From positions 662,373 to 726,372 of the forward strand of contig CAVWBH010000007.1 of NCBI GenBank assembly GCA_963753195.1: a DNA stretch of 64,000 nt. Direction: 5' to 3'. Under the pieces are notes generated by a model that was not told the DNA's origin, searched no databases, and was given only the letters and a program-made list of their open reading frames with translations. The DNA comes from Palsa-504 sp963753195 (lineage in GTDB: Bacteria; Actinomycetota; Actinomycetes; Streptosporangiales; Streptosporangiaceae). The translations under genes and the position numbers were made by a program. Below, piece by piece: positions 25,074 to 33,306 of this stretch. Numbering within the stretch: the first letter of the stretch is position 1; each line of letters starts with the position of its first letter.

Positions 25074-25922
25074 TTAACTAGTAGGGCGTTCGTCAAGATC
25101 CCAGCCATCTTCGCTTGGATGGTAATGTTTCAAAGACGCTGCACCAATGGTCCGGAAGAGTTCCCCCTGGTCGTCGATCGTAACTATGCCATGGCCTGAT
25201 CCGCTAGACCAGTCAAGCTTAATTGACCATTCACAGTCACAATTATGCGTAGCTGCAAGGAGCGAAAGGACTTCGGGATCGCTGTTGGAAATCTTGAAGG
25301 GAAACTGCGCGGCGTCGTTAATCTCTGCGAAATGGTTAGCCTGATCCGCTGGGACAGCGACAGGATGCGCCAAGTCTATATCGGCGGTATATGCGCGGAC
25401 ACTCTGGATACTTTGGCATAGCGGACATCCGCTGTTGCAGGTTCTTAGAGGATAAGGCTCCACCACCACGCCACGCGCAGGCAGTCGTTTTATGACCGAT
25501 ATTTGCATCCCATCAAGAATTACCGCTGTATCGGTCTTGCCCTGCAGGGTGAGCGTTACATCCGTATAATCGGCATCCAGGGGAGCCCAACCTGCACCGG
25601 GGGGAGGAAGCCCATTATAAGTGTCCGCTACCTGTGTCGGCAGACTCGCTACGACAAGACCCCCTCTAAGGCGCGCGCAGGACGAGTTGTCGGTGGCTAC
25701 TACCCACGTAAATGGAATATTGGAACCGTTTCCCAGTTGCTCAATAGCGGATGTCCCGGAGTTGATGGCTGTCGTAATAAGTCCGGCCAGGGAAGCGGTT
25801 ACGGCAGTAGCTAGTATTCCGACCAGAGGCTTCCAGCGCTTCTTTACCCAAGCCCGGAAACCGGTCTGAGGTGGCCGGCTACTCCGTTGCCTTGGTTTTC
25901 TCTCATTGGGCTTCTTGGACAT
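25074..25922 (-). CDS. membrane-anchored hypothetical protein, low-GC codon use
   Basis: 282 residues from ATG 25922, with GGGGGG just upstream. A Lys/Arg-rich cytoplasmic N-terminus (KKPNERKPRQRSSR) is followed by one membrane helix (PLVGILATAVTASLAGLITT). A ~220-residue domain follows with cysteines at CNSGCPLC and CDCEW that could form disulfides or bind metal. Codons end in A or T far more often than in neighbouring genes, a sign of recent transfer. No family recognised. Confidence 0.7.
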   Translation of the reverse strand: MSKKPNERKPRQRSSRPPQTGFRAWVKKRWKPLVGILATAVTASLAGLITTAINSGTSAIEQLGNGSNIPFTWVVATDNSSCARLRGGLVVASLPTQVADTYNGLPPPGAGWAPLDADYTDVTLTLQGKTDTAVILDGMQISVIKRLPARGVVVEPYPLRTCNSGCPLCQSIQSVRAYTADIDLAHPVAVPADQANHFAEINDAAQFPFKISNSDPEVLSLLAATHNCDCEWSIKLDWSSGSGHGIVTIDDQGELFRTIGAASLKHYHPSEDGWDLDERPTS

Positions 25923-26141
25923 GAGCCCCCCATGAATTTCCCTGAGACTCAAGGTGTCGGGTGTTCTGACCCGAGTCCTCTAGTTTGGTCGCCATCATAT
26001 GGCTTCTTGGGTCCGCTGAGGAAGTCTTCCGGGGTCATTCAGTGCCGATTCCCCTGGCCAATGCAGCCCGTAAGTATGAGCCGCCCAGCGACCAGGGCTC
26101 CGGCGTGTTCCGGAGTTACCCCTGTTTCGTGCGGCATGTGA

Positions 26142-26285
26142 CTAATGGGGCGGGATCGGGAGCCGGGCCTGCACGTTCCCGCCGTCGCGATACCAATCCA
26201 GCAGGGTCGCGACGGTGAACACGTGGCGCAGGTCGTGCAGCCTCGGAGCACGCTGCCCGGGCGGGACCCGGATCCCCGCCGTCAC
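26142..26285 (-). pseudogene. tyrosine recombinase fragment
   Basis: The minus strand reads RAPRLHDLRHVFTVATLLDW then YRDGGNVQARLP. LHDLRHVF is the integrase HxxR box. Upstream it is cut at ~26285 by the group II intron remnant, and downstream it ends early at 26142 before the GH and Tyr boxes. Confidence 0.7.
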
Positions 26286-26565
26286 GGCCAGCTTGCGCCT
26301 CCTGGAGGCACAGCACGGGCAGTGCCCATTGTGCAGGGAACTACTGCTCGACGCGGACCGGCCGCCGCAAAGCCCGCGCGAATGGGAACAGTGGCTGACG
26401 GTCACCCGCAAGGCAATAATCAACAATGCCATCGTCATGCGGGCGGACGGAATACCGGACAAGGGTGCACTCCGCCTTCTGCACGCTCACTGCTACCGGC
26501 ATTACACCCGGACCAGCAAGAGCCCAGCACTTCTGCCCGTCAGCGAGTCCTCGGGGCTTGCTTGA
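26286..26565 (+). pseudogene. group II intron-encoded protein, C-terminal (HNH-like) remnant
   Basis: The frame reads LRLLEAQHGQCPLCRELLLD, then PPQSPREWEQWLTVTRKAII, then ALRLLHAHCYRHY to TGA at 26563-26565. The CPLC pair and the HAHC segment match the C-terminal endonuclease-like region of actinobacterial group II intron maturases. The reverse transcriptase part is missing. The stop overlaps intron domain V. Confidence 0.65.
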
Positions 26566-26597
26566 GCCGGATGCATGGAAACGTGCACGTCCGGTTC
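26564..26597 (+). ncRNA. group II intron domain V
   Basis: A 34-nt hairpin: GAGCCGGA pairs with TCCGGTTC, then a bulge, then GCATG pairs with CGTGC around a GAAA tetraloop. The catalytic AGC triad is at 26565-26567. Size and layout match bacterial group II intron domain V exactly. It marks the 3' end of an intron whose 5' part is lost. Confidence 0.85.
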
Positions 26598-26673
26598 TGA
26601 GGGGGGCCGGGCCTTTGCCCAGAGTTCGTGCGAACCGAAGGGTCCGCGCCGGGAACTGAGGGGTCGTCGCGCT

Positions 26674-28051
26674 CTACGGGCTGTTCTGGTCCTGGGGTTC
26701 GCGGGAGCCGGAGGAGCCGTGCTGCTCGGCGGCGGTCTGCAGGAGCTGGCGTGCGATGGTCGCGTACTTGATGGCGGTGGTGTCGCTGGTCCCGAACACG
26801 GCGGCGAGGTGCAGGGGGTCGGCGCCGCAGGTGAGGGCTTCCTCGAGCTGCCGGTCGACGCGGAGCCGTTCGAGGGTGGCGGTCAGGCCGCGGCATGACG
26901 TGGTCAGCCAGTTCTCGCTGACGGCCCGGGCGGTCATGGCGGTCTGCTGGTTGATGATCAGGTGCGGGTTGGCGGTGCCGGGCCAGCGGCGGCCGCGGTG
27001 CTGCAGCCAGGCCAGGAGCAGGCGCCTGGTCAGGTCGTCGAGCGGGCGGGCCTGGCCGGCGATGACCAGCCGCCGGCCGCCGAGGTCGATGTCGCCGAGG
27101 TGAAGCTCTCGGATGGTCTTGGGCCTGGCGGCGTGGATGGCGGCCAGCGCGACCGCGAGGCGGGCGGCGGGGGTAGTGGCGGCGGAGGTGGCCTGGTGGA
27201 TCTCGGCGGGCTGCAGCGGCTGGATGAGGTTCAGGGGCCGCTATCCGGACGGTGTGCTCGTCGCGGGGACGGCTGCGGGGACCGCCCTGGCTGCGGGTGC
27301 GCAGCCAGTCCCGGACGACGGCGGCCATCGGCGCGGGCAGCAGCGCGAGCCGTGGCTGCGCCAGGGAGGTGAAAGACGGGATCCGGTCGTCGTCCAGGAG
27401 ACCGGCGAGGGCGAGGATCTCGGCGGCGCGGGTGATGCTGAGGTCCCGGTGGTGCAGGGCCGCCGGGAGCTGGGACCAGGCGATCATGTCTCCGGGCTGG
27501 TGGCCGGCGAGCACGACAGCTAGCGCGCGGCTGGTCTCGGTGATGATCCGGGCGTTCCAGCCGCGGGCGCCGGCCAGGCCGGCGGCGATGTGCCTGGCTT
27601 GCTGCAGGGCCGGGCCGGTGATCGCCGAGGCGGCCCAGTGACGCTTGTCGAAGTGCAGCGATTCGCCGGGGGCGCTCAGCTGCAGCTGGGTCCAGGCGGA
27701 CGCGGCGTCTGGCGGGGCGGGATCGTCCGGCGGGGCCTGCCGGGCCGGGCCGGTGCTGCCCAGGCGGCTCATGCCCGCTAGGGACAGCTGCCAGTATCCG
27801 GCAGTGGCGAAATCCTCGGCGATGAGCCGGCGCCGCCCTGCGGCGGCGATGCCGGCCTGGAGCCAGCACAGCCGACAGCGGCCTTTCTTGACCGCGATGA
27901 CCCGCAGGCAGCCGGCGCACTGGCGGCGGCCATAGCGGCGGGTGAAGTCATAGCAGGCCCGGCAGTACGACTGTGAGCCGTAGGAGGCACCCCAGGACAG
28001 GCAGTCCGGGCAGCTGCCGATGGGGGTGGCGGCCCGGATCCGCGCGGCCAT
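26674..28051 (-). pseudogene. zinc-finger recombinase-like protein, frameshifted
   Basis: Starts at ATG 28051, sharing one base with the stop of the HTH gene (TGATG). The N-terminus has three cysteine pairs (SCPDCLSWG, YCRACYDF, RQCAGC) and CRLC, so a multi-zinc module. A middle domain follows (FTSLAQPRLALLPAPMAAVV). One extra base near 27238 shifts the frame. The continuation reads RPKTIRELHLGDIDLGGRRL, TRRLLLAWLQHRG and ATLERLRVDRQLEEAL to 26674, resembling the C-terminal half of site-specific recombinases. Total ~458 residues. It is the third gene of an integrase-HTH-recombinase operon. Confidence 0.6.
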
Positions 28052-28380
28052 CAGGCGGGCGGGAGCGAGCGCCCGTCCCGGCGCCTGGGAGTGACACCGG
28101 GCCTGGCCTGCGGGGAGGCGCCGGCCGGCTCGCCGGGCTGTCCGCCGGCCGGCTGGGGGAGCTTGCCGGTCTCGGGGATCAGCAGCTCCTCCACTCCGCA
28201 GCCCACCACGGCGCAGATGACGTCGAGGTCGGACAGCTTGATGCTGGCCGGGCGGCCCGACCACAGCCCGGACATCTTCCCGGCGCTGATCTTCAGGCCT
28301 GCCTCGGCGAGCATCCGCTGCAGCTCGCTGGCCTTCCAGATGCCCCGGTTGGCGGCGGCCAGGCGCAGGTTCGACTTCAC
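28051..28380 (-). CDS. XRE-type helix-turn-helix protein
   Basis: 109 residues from GTG 28380, which overlaps the integrase stop by 4 nt (GTGA). The HTH is at residues ~15-70 (KASELQRMLAEAGLKISAGK, then LSDLDVICAVVGCGVEELL), of the YozG-like Cro/CI type. The tail is disordered and Pro-rich. The tight overlaps on both sides show one operon with the recombinase genes, so it probably regulates them or assists recombination. Confidence 0.85.
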   Translation of the reverse strand: MKSNLRLAAANRGIWKASELQRMLAEAGLKISAGKMSGLWSGRPASIKLSDLDVICAVVGCGVEELLIPETGKLPQPAGGQPGEPAGASPQARPGVTPRRRDGRSLPPA

Positions 28381-28501
28381 GGACCGAGTCCCTTCAGGCG
28401 ATCGGCTGCCCGCTGCTGGCCGGCGATCCAGGCGTCCTCGACGTGGGTGGCGTGGACGTGAATGTAATTCATGGTCGTGGCGGCCCAGGCATGTTTTATA
28501 T
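28377..28501 (-). pseudogene. tyrosine recombinase, C-terminal end (3' part of the split gene)
   Basis: The minus strand reads IKHAWAATTMNYIHVHATHV then EDAWIAGQQRAADRLKGLGP and stop. TTMNYIHV carries the catalytic tyrosine. The 5' part is at 31475-32492. Deleting 28502-31474 joins LGHY to IKHAW in frame. Confidence 0.85.
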
Positions 28502-28571
28502 GCGGGTGATCTAGAGGCAGTGACAAGATCGCGTGGCGCGGTCTGTCACCAGCTGGAAAGGGAGTCACCCA

Positions 28572-29624
28572 TTGGAGTTCATGCCATGCCTGGCCCGCTC
28601 GGCGGCAGACGGCCAGATCGAGAAGATCACGCTCGGGCATCCGCTGCTGGACGACTACCTGGTGTTCGTGGCGGCGCGGGCACGGACCAACACCTGGCTT
28701 GCCGTGGCCTACGACTTGAAGGTGTTCTTCGAGGTCGTCGGCAAGGAGCCGGCCGTGGTGACCACCGCGGACGTGTTCGCTTTCTTGTCCGCGCAGCGTG
28801 CTCCTCGTCGCGGGGAGCGGGTCGTGCGGCTGGAGGACGGCGAGGCGGGCCTGGCGGCCCGGACGATCGCCCGGCGGCTGTCGAGCGTGCGGGGCCTGTA
28901 TGGGTATCTGTGCGCCCGGGAGGACACCGGGGTGCACCGCAACCCGGTGCCAGGAAGCCTGGCTGCACGGCGGCCGGGCGCGCGGCGTGGCCGGGGCGGG
29001 GTGCCGCTGATCCGCACGCCCCGCACCCTGCCGCGGGTGCTCGCGCCTGCCGAGGTCGACGCGCTGCGGGCGGCGTTGCGGACTGACCGCGACCGGGCCA
29101 TGGTCGATGCGATGGTGCTGGGCGGGCTGCGCCGCTGCGAGGTGCTCGGCTTGCGGCTGGAGGATCTCAGCGCCGGTGAGCGGCGGCTGTTCGTGGCCGA
29201 GGGCAAGGGCGGCCGCCAGCGGGTAGTGCCGGTCTCGGCGCGGTTCTTCGCAGAAGTGGGCGCCTACCTGGAGTCCGAACGGCCAGGGGCATCTTCGGCC
29301 AGGCAGGTGTTCGTGGTGCTGAAGGGCGCCCGCCGCGGCGAGCCGCTGTCGGCGGCCGGGCTGGATGAGATCCTGGACGGGGCCCGGGATCGCGCCGGGC
29401 TGGAGCGGGCAACCTGCCACCAGCTGCGCCACACGTGTTTCACCCGGCTGCGGGAGGCGGGCATGGCGCTGGAGGCCATCCAGGCCCAGGCTGGTCACGC
29501 CTCGATCGAGTCGACCCGCCTCTACCTGCACCTGGCGAACGACTGGCTGGAGAAGGAGTACCTGCGGGCGGCGGAGGCGATCGAGGCCCAGGTCGCGCCG
29601 GTCACCCCGACGGCAGTGCGGTGA
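28572..29624 (+). CDS. tyrosine recombinase, TnpA-like
   Basis: 350 residues from TTG 28572, which has AAAGGGAG 7 nt upstream. GTG 28533 would add 13 residues. An N-terminal SAM-like core-binding domain (LDDYLVFVAARARTNTWLAV) is followed by the catalytic domain with Arg in LGGLRRCEVLGL, Lys in EGKGGRQRVV, HQLRHTCFTRL, then QAGHASIESTRLYLHL with the nucleophilic tyrosine. All catalytic residues are present. It overlaps tnpB by 4 nt. Confidence 0.9.
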   Translation: MEFMPCLARSAADGQIEKITLGHPLLDDYLVFVAARARTNTWLAVAYDLKVFFEVVGKEPAVVTTADVFAFLSAQRAPRRGERVVRLEDGEAGLAARTIARRLSSVRGLYGYLCAREDTGVHRNPVPGSLAARRPGARRGRGGVPLIRTPRTLPRVLAPAEVDALRAALRTDRDRAMVDAMVLGGLRRCEVLGLRLEDLSAGERRLFVAEGKGGRQRVVPVSARFFAEVGAYLESERPGASSARQVFVVLKGARRGEPLSAAGLDEILDGARDRAGLERATCHQLRHTCFTRLREAGMALEAIQAQAGHASIESTRLYLHLANDWLEKEYLRAAEAIEAQVAPVTPTAVR

Positions 29625-31447
29625 GCGGGCCACCGGCCCGGCGGCCCTGCGTCGAGGACCTGGTCAGCACCTACCGCGCCGACCTGGTGGCGGCCGGGAT
29701 GTTCGCCGGGCATCCGGTTACCTCGGTCGCCCGCATGTTCTTCACCCGCGTCGGTGCCGCCGGGTGGGCGCAGATGCCCCTGGCAGACCAGTGCGCCTTG
29801 CCGCTCAAAGACCGGCGGGTGGTCGGATGGCTCATCGTGACCGGGCGGCTGCGCCCGAGCCCCGACTACCTGGTGGCCTGCCGACCCTACCTGGGGGAAG
29901 TCGCCGCTCATCATCACCGGGCGTTCCACGTGCGCTTCGCTGAAACCTCCGCCGGGCTCGGCTTCGGGGCTACCGTGACCCGCCTGCAGTGGTCGGCGCT
30001 GGCCAAGGTGACGGCGCTGGCCGGGCTGGCCCCCGATCAGGTGACCCAGGCGGTCATTGACGAGGGCCGGCAGGCGCTGACTGCCGCCATCGGCCGTCAC
30101 CACCCCGGCAGCCACGGCCCGGGGGCGCTGAGCGCGGCGCTGTTCGGATTGCAGACCACCTTGTTCCACCTCGGCGCGCTTGACGCCGCTCCCCGCAAGA
30201 CCAGCCCTGACCGCTCGGCCGAGCGGGCCGCGCAATGGGCATCGGCGGCGCCGCAGCTGGCATCTACCCTGGCCGGCTACATCGCCCAGGTAAGCCTGTC
30301 GCTGCGGGCCTCGACCATGGTGCGCGTCGAGGGCGTGCTGCGCGAGTTCGCCTGCTGGCTGGCCGGCAATGCCCCCGAGGTCGCCTGCGTCGCCGGCCTT
30401 CGCCGCCGCCACATCGAGGCCTATAAGCTGCACCTGGCTGCCCGGCCATCGGCTCGCGGCGGGAAACTGTCCCGGATCAGCCTCGCCGAGCACCTCGGCG
30501 CCCTGCGCGCCTGCTTCGAGCGGCTCACCGAGTGGGACGGCGATGATGTCCCCGCCGCGGTGCTGGTCTTCTCCGCCGACCTGCCGCTGCGCGACGAGCC
30601 GCTGCCCCGGTTCCTGGACGACGGCGCGTTCACCAAGCTGCTGCAGGCCACCCGCGCCGACCCCGACCCGTTCGTCCGCCTGGCCGTGGAGTTCCTGGCC
30701 CGCACCGGCCTGCGCAAAGGCGAGTTCCTCGGCCTTACCGTCGACTCCGTCGTGCAGATCGGCGCCGCCTACTGGCTGCACGTGCCGCTCGGCAAGCTGC
30801 GCACCGACCGCTATATCCCGCTGCACCCCCAGCTCAAGGACCTCCTGGACGGCTGGCTCGCCGCACGGCCCGCCAGCCTGCGCACCCCCTACCTCTTCGT
30901 CGAGCACGGCCAGCGCATCGGCCAGGGCCGCGTCGACCGGGCCGTCGCCAAAACCGCCCAGGCCGCCGGGATCGGCCACGTCAGCCCGCACAGGCTCAGG
31001 CACACGCTGGCCACCCAGGCGATCAACCGGGGCATGAGCCTCGAGGCGATAGCCGCCCTTCTGGGACATCGATCGATGCGGATGACCATGGTGTATGCCC
31101 GCATCGCCAACCGCACCGTGGCCGAGGAGTACTTCGCGGTGTCGGAGAAAGTCGAGGCCCTCTACGACGCCCCGAAGAACCTGCCCGCCGGCGCCGAGGG
31201 CACCGAGATGCGCAAGCTCCGCGCCGAAATGCACCAGCGCATGCTCGGCAACGGCTACTGCGCCCGGCCCGTCGGGCTGGACTGCCACTTCGAGTCGATC
31301 TGCGAATCCTGCACCTTCTTCCAGACCACCATCGAGTTCCGCCCCACCCTCCAAAAGCAGCGCGACGACGCCGCCGCCAAGGGCCAGTCCGGGCGGAAGA
31401 AAATCTTCGACGGGCTCCTGTCCCGCCTCGACGAGGCAGTCTCCTAG
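29621..31447 (+). CDS. tyrosine recombinase, TnpB-like, with C-terminal Cys cluster
   Basis: 608 residues from GTG 29621 (GTGA overlap with tnpA). The first ~330 residues are an unusually long N-terminal region. The catalytic domain has ARTGLRKGEFLGLT, PLGKLRTDRYIPL, SPHRLRHTLATQA and LLGHRSMRMTMVYARI, so all catalytic residues are present. After the tyrosine, a cysteine set (GYCARPVGLDCHFESICESC) suggests a zinc site. The long N-terminus and Cys tail match TnpB of the Tn554 family. Confidence 0.9.
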   Translation: MSGPPARRPCVEDLVSTYRADLVAAGMFAGHPVTSVARMFFTRVGAAGWAQMPLADQCALPLKDRRVVGWLIVTGRLRPSPDYLVACRPYLGEVAAHHHRAFHVRFAETSAGLGFGATVTRLQWSALAKVTALAGLAPDQVTQAVIDEGRQALTAAIGRHHPGSHGPGALSAALFGLQTTLFHLGALDAAPRKTSPDRSAERAAQWASAAPQLASTLAGYIAQVSLSLRASTMVRVEGVLREFACWLAGNAPEVACVAGLRRRHIEAYKLHLAARPSARGGKLSRISLAEHLGALRACFERLTEWDGDDVPAAVLVFSADLPLRDEPLPRFLDDGAFTKLLQATRADPDPFVRLAVEFLARTGLRKGEFLGLTVDSVVQIGAAYWLHVPLGKLRTDRYIPLHPQLKDLLDGWLAARPASLRTPYLFVEHGQRIGQGRVDRAVAKTAQAAGIGHVSPHRLRHTLATQAINRGMSLEAIAALLGHRSMRMTMVYARIANRTVAEEYFAVSEKVEALYDAPKNLPAGAEGTEMRKLRAEMHQRMLGNGYCARPVGLDCHFESICESCTFFQTTIEFRPTLQKQRDDAAAKGQSGRKKIFDGLLSRLDEAVS

Positions 31448-31474
31448 CATGATCAACTTGACAAGATCACCCGC

Positions 31475-32492
31475 ATAATGACCCAGGGTCTCCTGGATCG
31501 CGACCAGGTCCATCCCGCCCAGGTAAAGCTGGGAGGCGCAGAAATGCCGCAGCACATGCGGGGTGACCCGCTCCGGCCAGTCCGGCAGGTGCGCCGCCGC
31601 CGCGGCGGCCAGCGCGGACCGCAGCGTCTCGTTGCCGGCCCGGGCCGCGGTCCCGTCGGCGTTTGCGGCGCTCGGAGCAGAACAGGCCGGGCGTGATCAT
31701 CATCGAAAAAGGACCACACGTCCTGGATGAACCAGCGCAAGGTCGCCCCGGCGCCGTTGATCAGCGGCACCATCCGCTCCCGCGGCCCGGACCCGCGGGC
31801 GCCCTTGCCGATCCGGACGTGCAGCTTGCCGAACCGGCCCAGGTCCCACTTCACGTCGGCGAGATCAAGGTGGCTGGCCTCGTTGACGCGCAGCCTAACA
31901 TCGGCCATCAGCCGGGCCGCCGCATAACTGCGGGCAGCGGGGGCGAACTTCCGGCAGGTCGCCAGCTCCGCCCGCCACCCGGCGAACAGCACGCCCACCC
32001 GCACCGCCGACGGCGGGATCCGCAGCGCCGCCCGGCCCGCCCCCCGGGGCCGGTTCATCTCATCGACCGGGCACTCGGCCACCCGGCCGGTCATCTGGTG
32101 GATCTCGGCCTTGTGCCGGATCTCCAGGAACCCGAAATACGTCCTCAGCGCCTGCGAGCGGGCCAGCCGGTCCCTTTCGCGGCATCCCGGAGCACCTTGC
32201 CGAAATACGCGTCGGCGTCGGCGGGCTGCATATCCCACAACGGCCTGCCGAGCCATGCCCGCAACTGCTCCAGGTGCAGCACGTCCGAGCGGATCGTGTT
32301 ATCGGACAGGCCGGCCGCCGCCCGGGCCAGAACGAACCCGGCCAGCACATCAGTCTCGAACGCCGCCAGCTCATCCGGCCCGGCCGGGGCGCGTGCTTCC
32401 CGCAGATCTCGTACGACGGCCAGGCTCAAGCCCGGGCCTCCCTTGCCTTCACTGATCCAGAAAGACCAGCAACAGGCACGATAGACCTTCAT
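31475..32492 (-). pseudogene. tyrosine recombinase, N-terminal and catalytic parts (5' part of the split gene)
   Basis: Starts near ATG 32492. The core-binding domain (FETDVLAGFVLARAAAGLSD, then NTIRSDVLHLEQLRAWLGRP) is in one frame. After ~32172 it moves to another (SQALRTYFGFLEIRHKAEIH, RLMADVRLRVNEASHLDLAD, HVRIGKGARGSGPRERMV), and after ~31690 again (ADGTAARAGNETLRSALAAA, TPHVLRHFCASQLYLGGMDL, VAIQETLGHY), ending at the Tn554-like element. At least two to three indels, so it was already dead or the assembly is poor here. Confidence 0.75.
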
Positions 32493-32760
32493 AAAACATG
32501 AGAAACCATCACAAGACCCGGCAGGAACGGATCGCGGAAGGAAGCCCAGGTCCCGGGGCTACAGAAGTTCCTGAGGTCTCAGGGAACTCTGAGGTTATTA
32601 AACAATGCGCTCGGCCTACCCGGCCGGAGGGCTACGTCACCTGTGACTGGAACGGCGATGGAGATGCGTACGGTGCGCGCGAAGACCTACGGGCCGGACT
32701 ATGGACCTATTCATGCGCGCCTGAATGAGCTGTTACAAACGGATCGGTCTTGGTGCTTGG
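32493..32760. other. intergenic, no gene seen
   Basis: About 270 bp. ATAAAACATG (32491-32500) repeats in inverse the CATGTTTTAT at 28490-28499. A 40-codon ORF at 32659-32781 (MEMRTVRAKTYGPDYGPIHA and on) has no clear ribosome site. Confidence 0.4.
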
Positions 32761-33306
32761 TTAGCGGCTCCGGGCCTTGAGTTCCTGGTCAGCCTTTTGC
32801 AGGGCCGCGTGAGCCTGCTTGAGGTCCGCGGCGATCACGGTTGGTGATCGATTGCTGCTTATGTGGGCTGCGATGGTCCGCGCGTCCTGTAGGGTTCGCG
32901 CATACCAGCCGCTGGGATCGGCGCAGGGGGGCATTGGGACTGACGCTGCGCTGCTGACAGCGGCATCGAGCTGGGTCGCGTCTTTCCTGGCCGCGTCCGT
33001 CACGCGGCCGAGCTCGGCGTCGGTCACGGCTGCAGCGCCCGCGGTGGCGACGTCGGCCGCCACGGTGTCTAGCAGTCCGCTGCCCTTCCAGGCGCGGACT
33101 TGCTGGACGCATGACGGCCGGGCTGCCGTTGGCGTCGACATCCCCGCGGCAGGCGGAGCCGACGCGGGGGATCCGGCTGCCGCGGTCGCGGGGTGACCAG
33201 CGGCCGACGGGCTGGCGCTACAGGCGGCTAGCGCAAAGATACCCGTGGCCAGGAGTGGAGGAATGGCCCGGCCGGCGTACCGGCCGGGCACTGAACGGTT
33301 CCGCAT
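32761..33306 (-). CDS. putative lipoprotein, function unknown
   Basis: 181 residues from ATG 33306, which shares a base with the stop of the upstream exported-protein gene (TGATG). A lipoprotein signal peptide (IPPLLATGIFALAAC, lipobox LAAC) is followed by an Ala/Pro/Ser-rich linker. A helical domain then has two cysteines (SCVQQVRAWKGSGLLDTVAA, MPPCADPSGWYARTLQDART). No known family. Coupled translation suggests it works with the secreted protein at the cell surface. Confidence 0.75.
   Translation of the reverse strand: MRNRSVPGRYAGRAIPPLLATGIFALAACSASPSAAGHPATAAAGSPASAPPAAGMSTPTAARPSCVQQVRAWKGSGLLDTVAADVATAGAAAVTDAELGRVTDAARKDATQLDAAVSSAASVPMPPCADPSGWYARTLQDARTIAAHISSNRSPTVIAADLKQAHAALQKADQELKARSR

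Larger units (their letters stand above)
28502..31474 (+). mobile_element. Tn554-like element with two tyrosine recombinase genes
   Basis: 2973 bp bounded by inverted GCGGGTGATCT (28502-28512 and 31464-31474). AT is present just outside both ends. It carries tnpA- and tnpB-like genes of 350 and 608 residues, close to Tn554 TnpA (361) and TnpB (630). No TnpC-like gene and no cargo are present. It sits inside another tyrosine recombinase gene between the histidine and tyrosine boxes. Confidence 0.75.

Noticed and set aside
29522..31555. 677-codon minus-strand ORF opposite tnpB
   Set aside because: Only its first ~45 codons are real (end of the split integrase). The rest is antisense to tnpB.
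32659..32781. 40-codon ORF MEMRTVRAKTYG...
   Set aside because: No ribosome site; overlaps the lipoprotein gene end and no family recognised.
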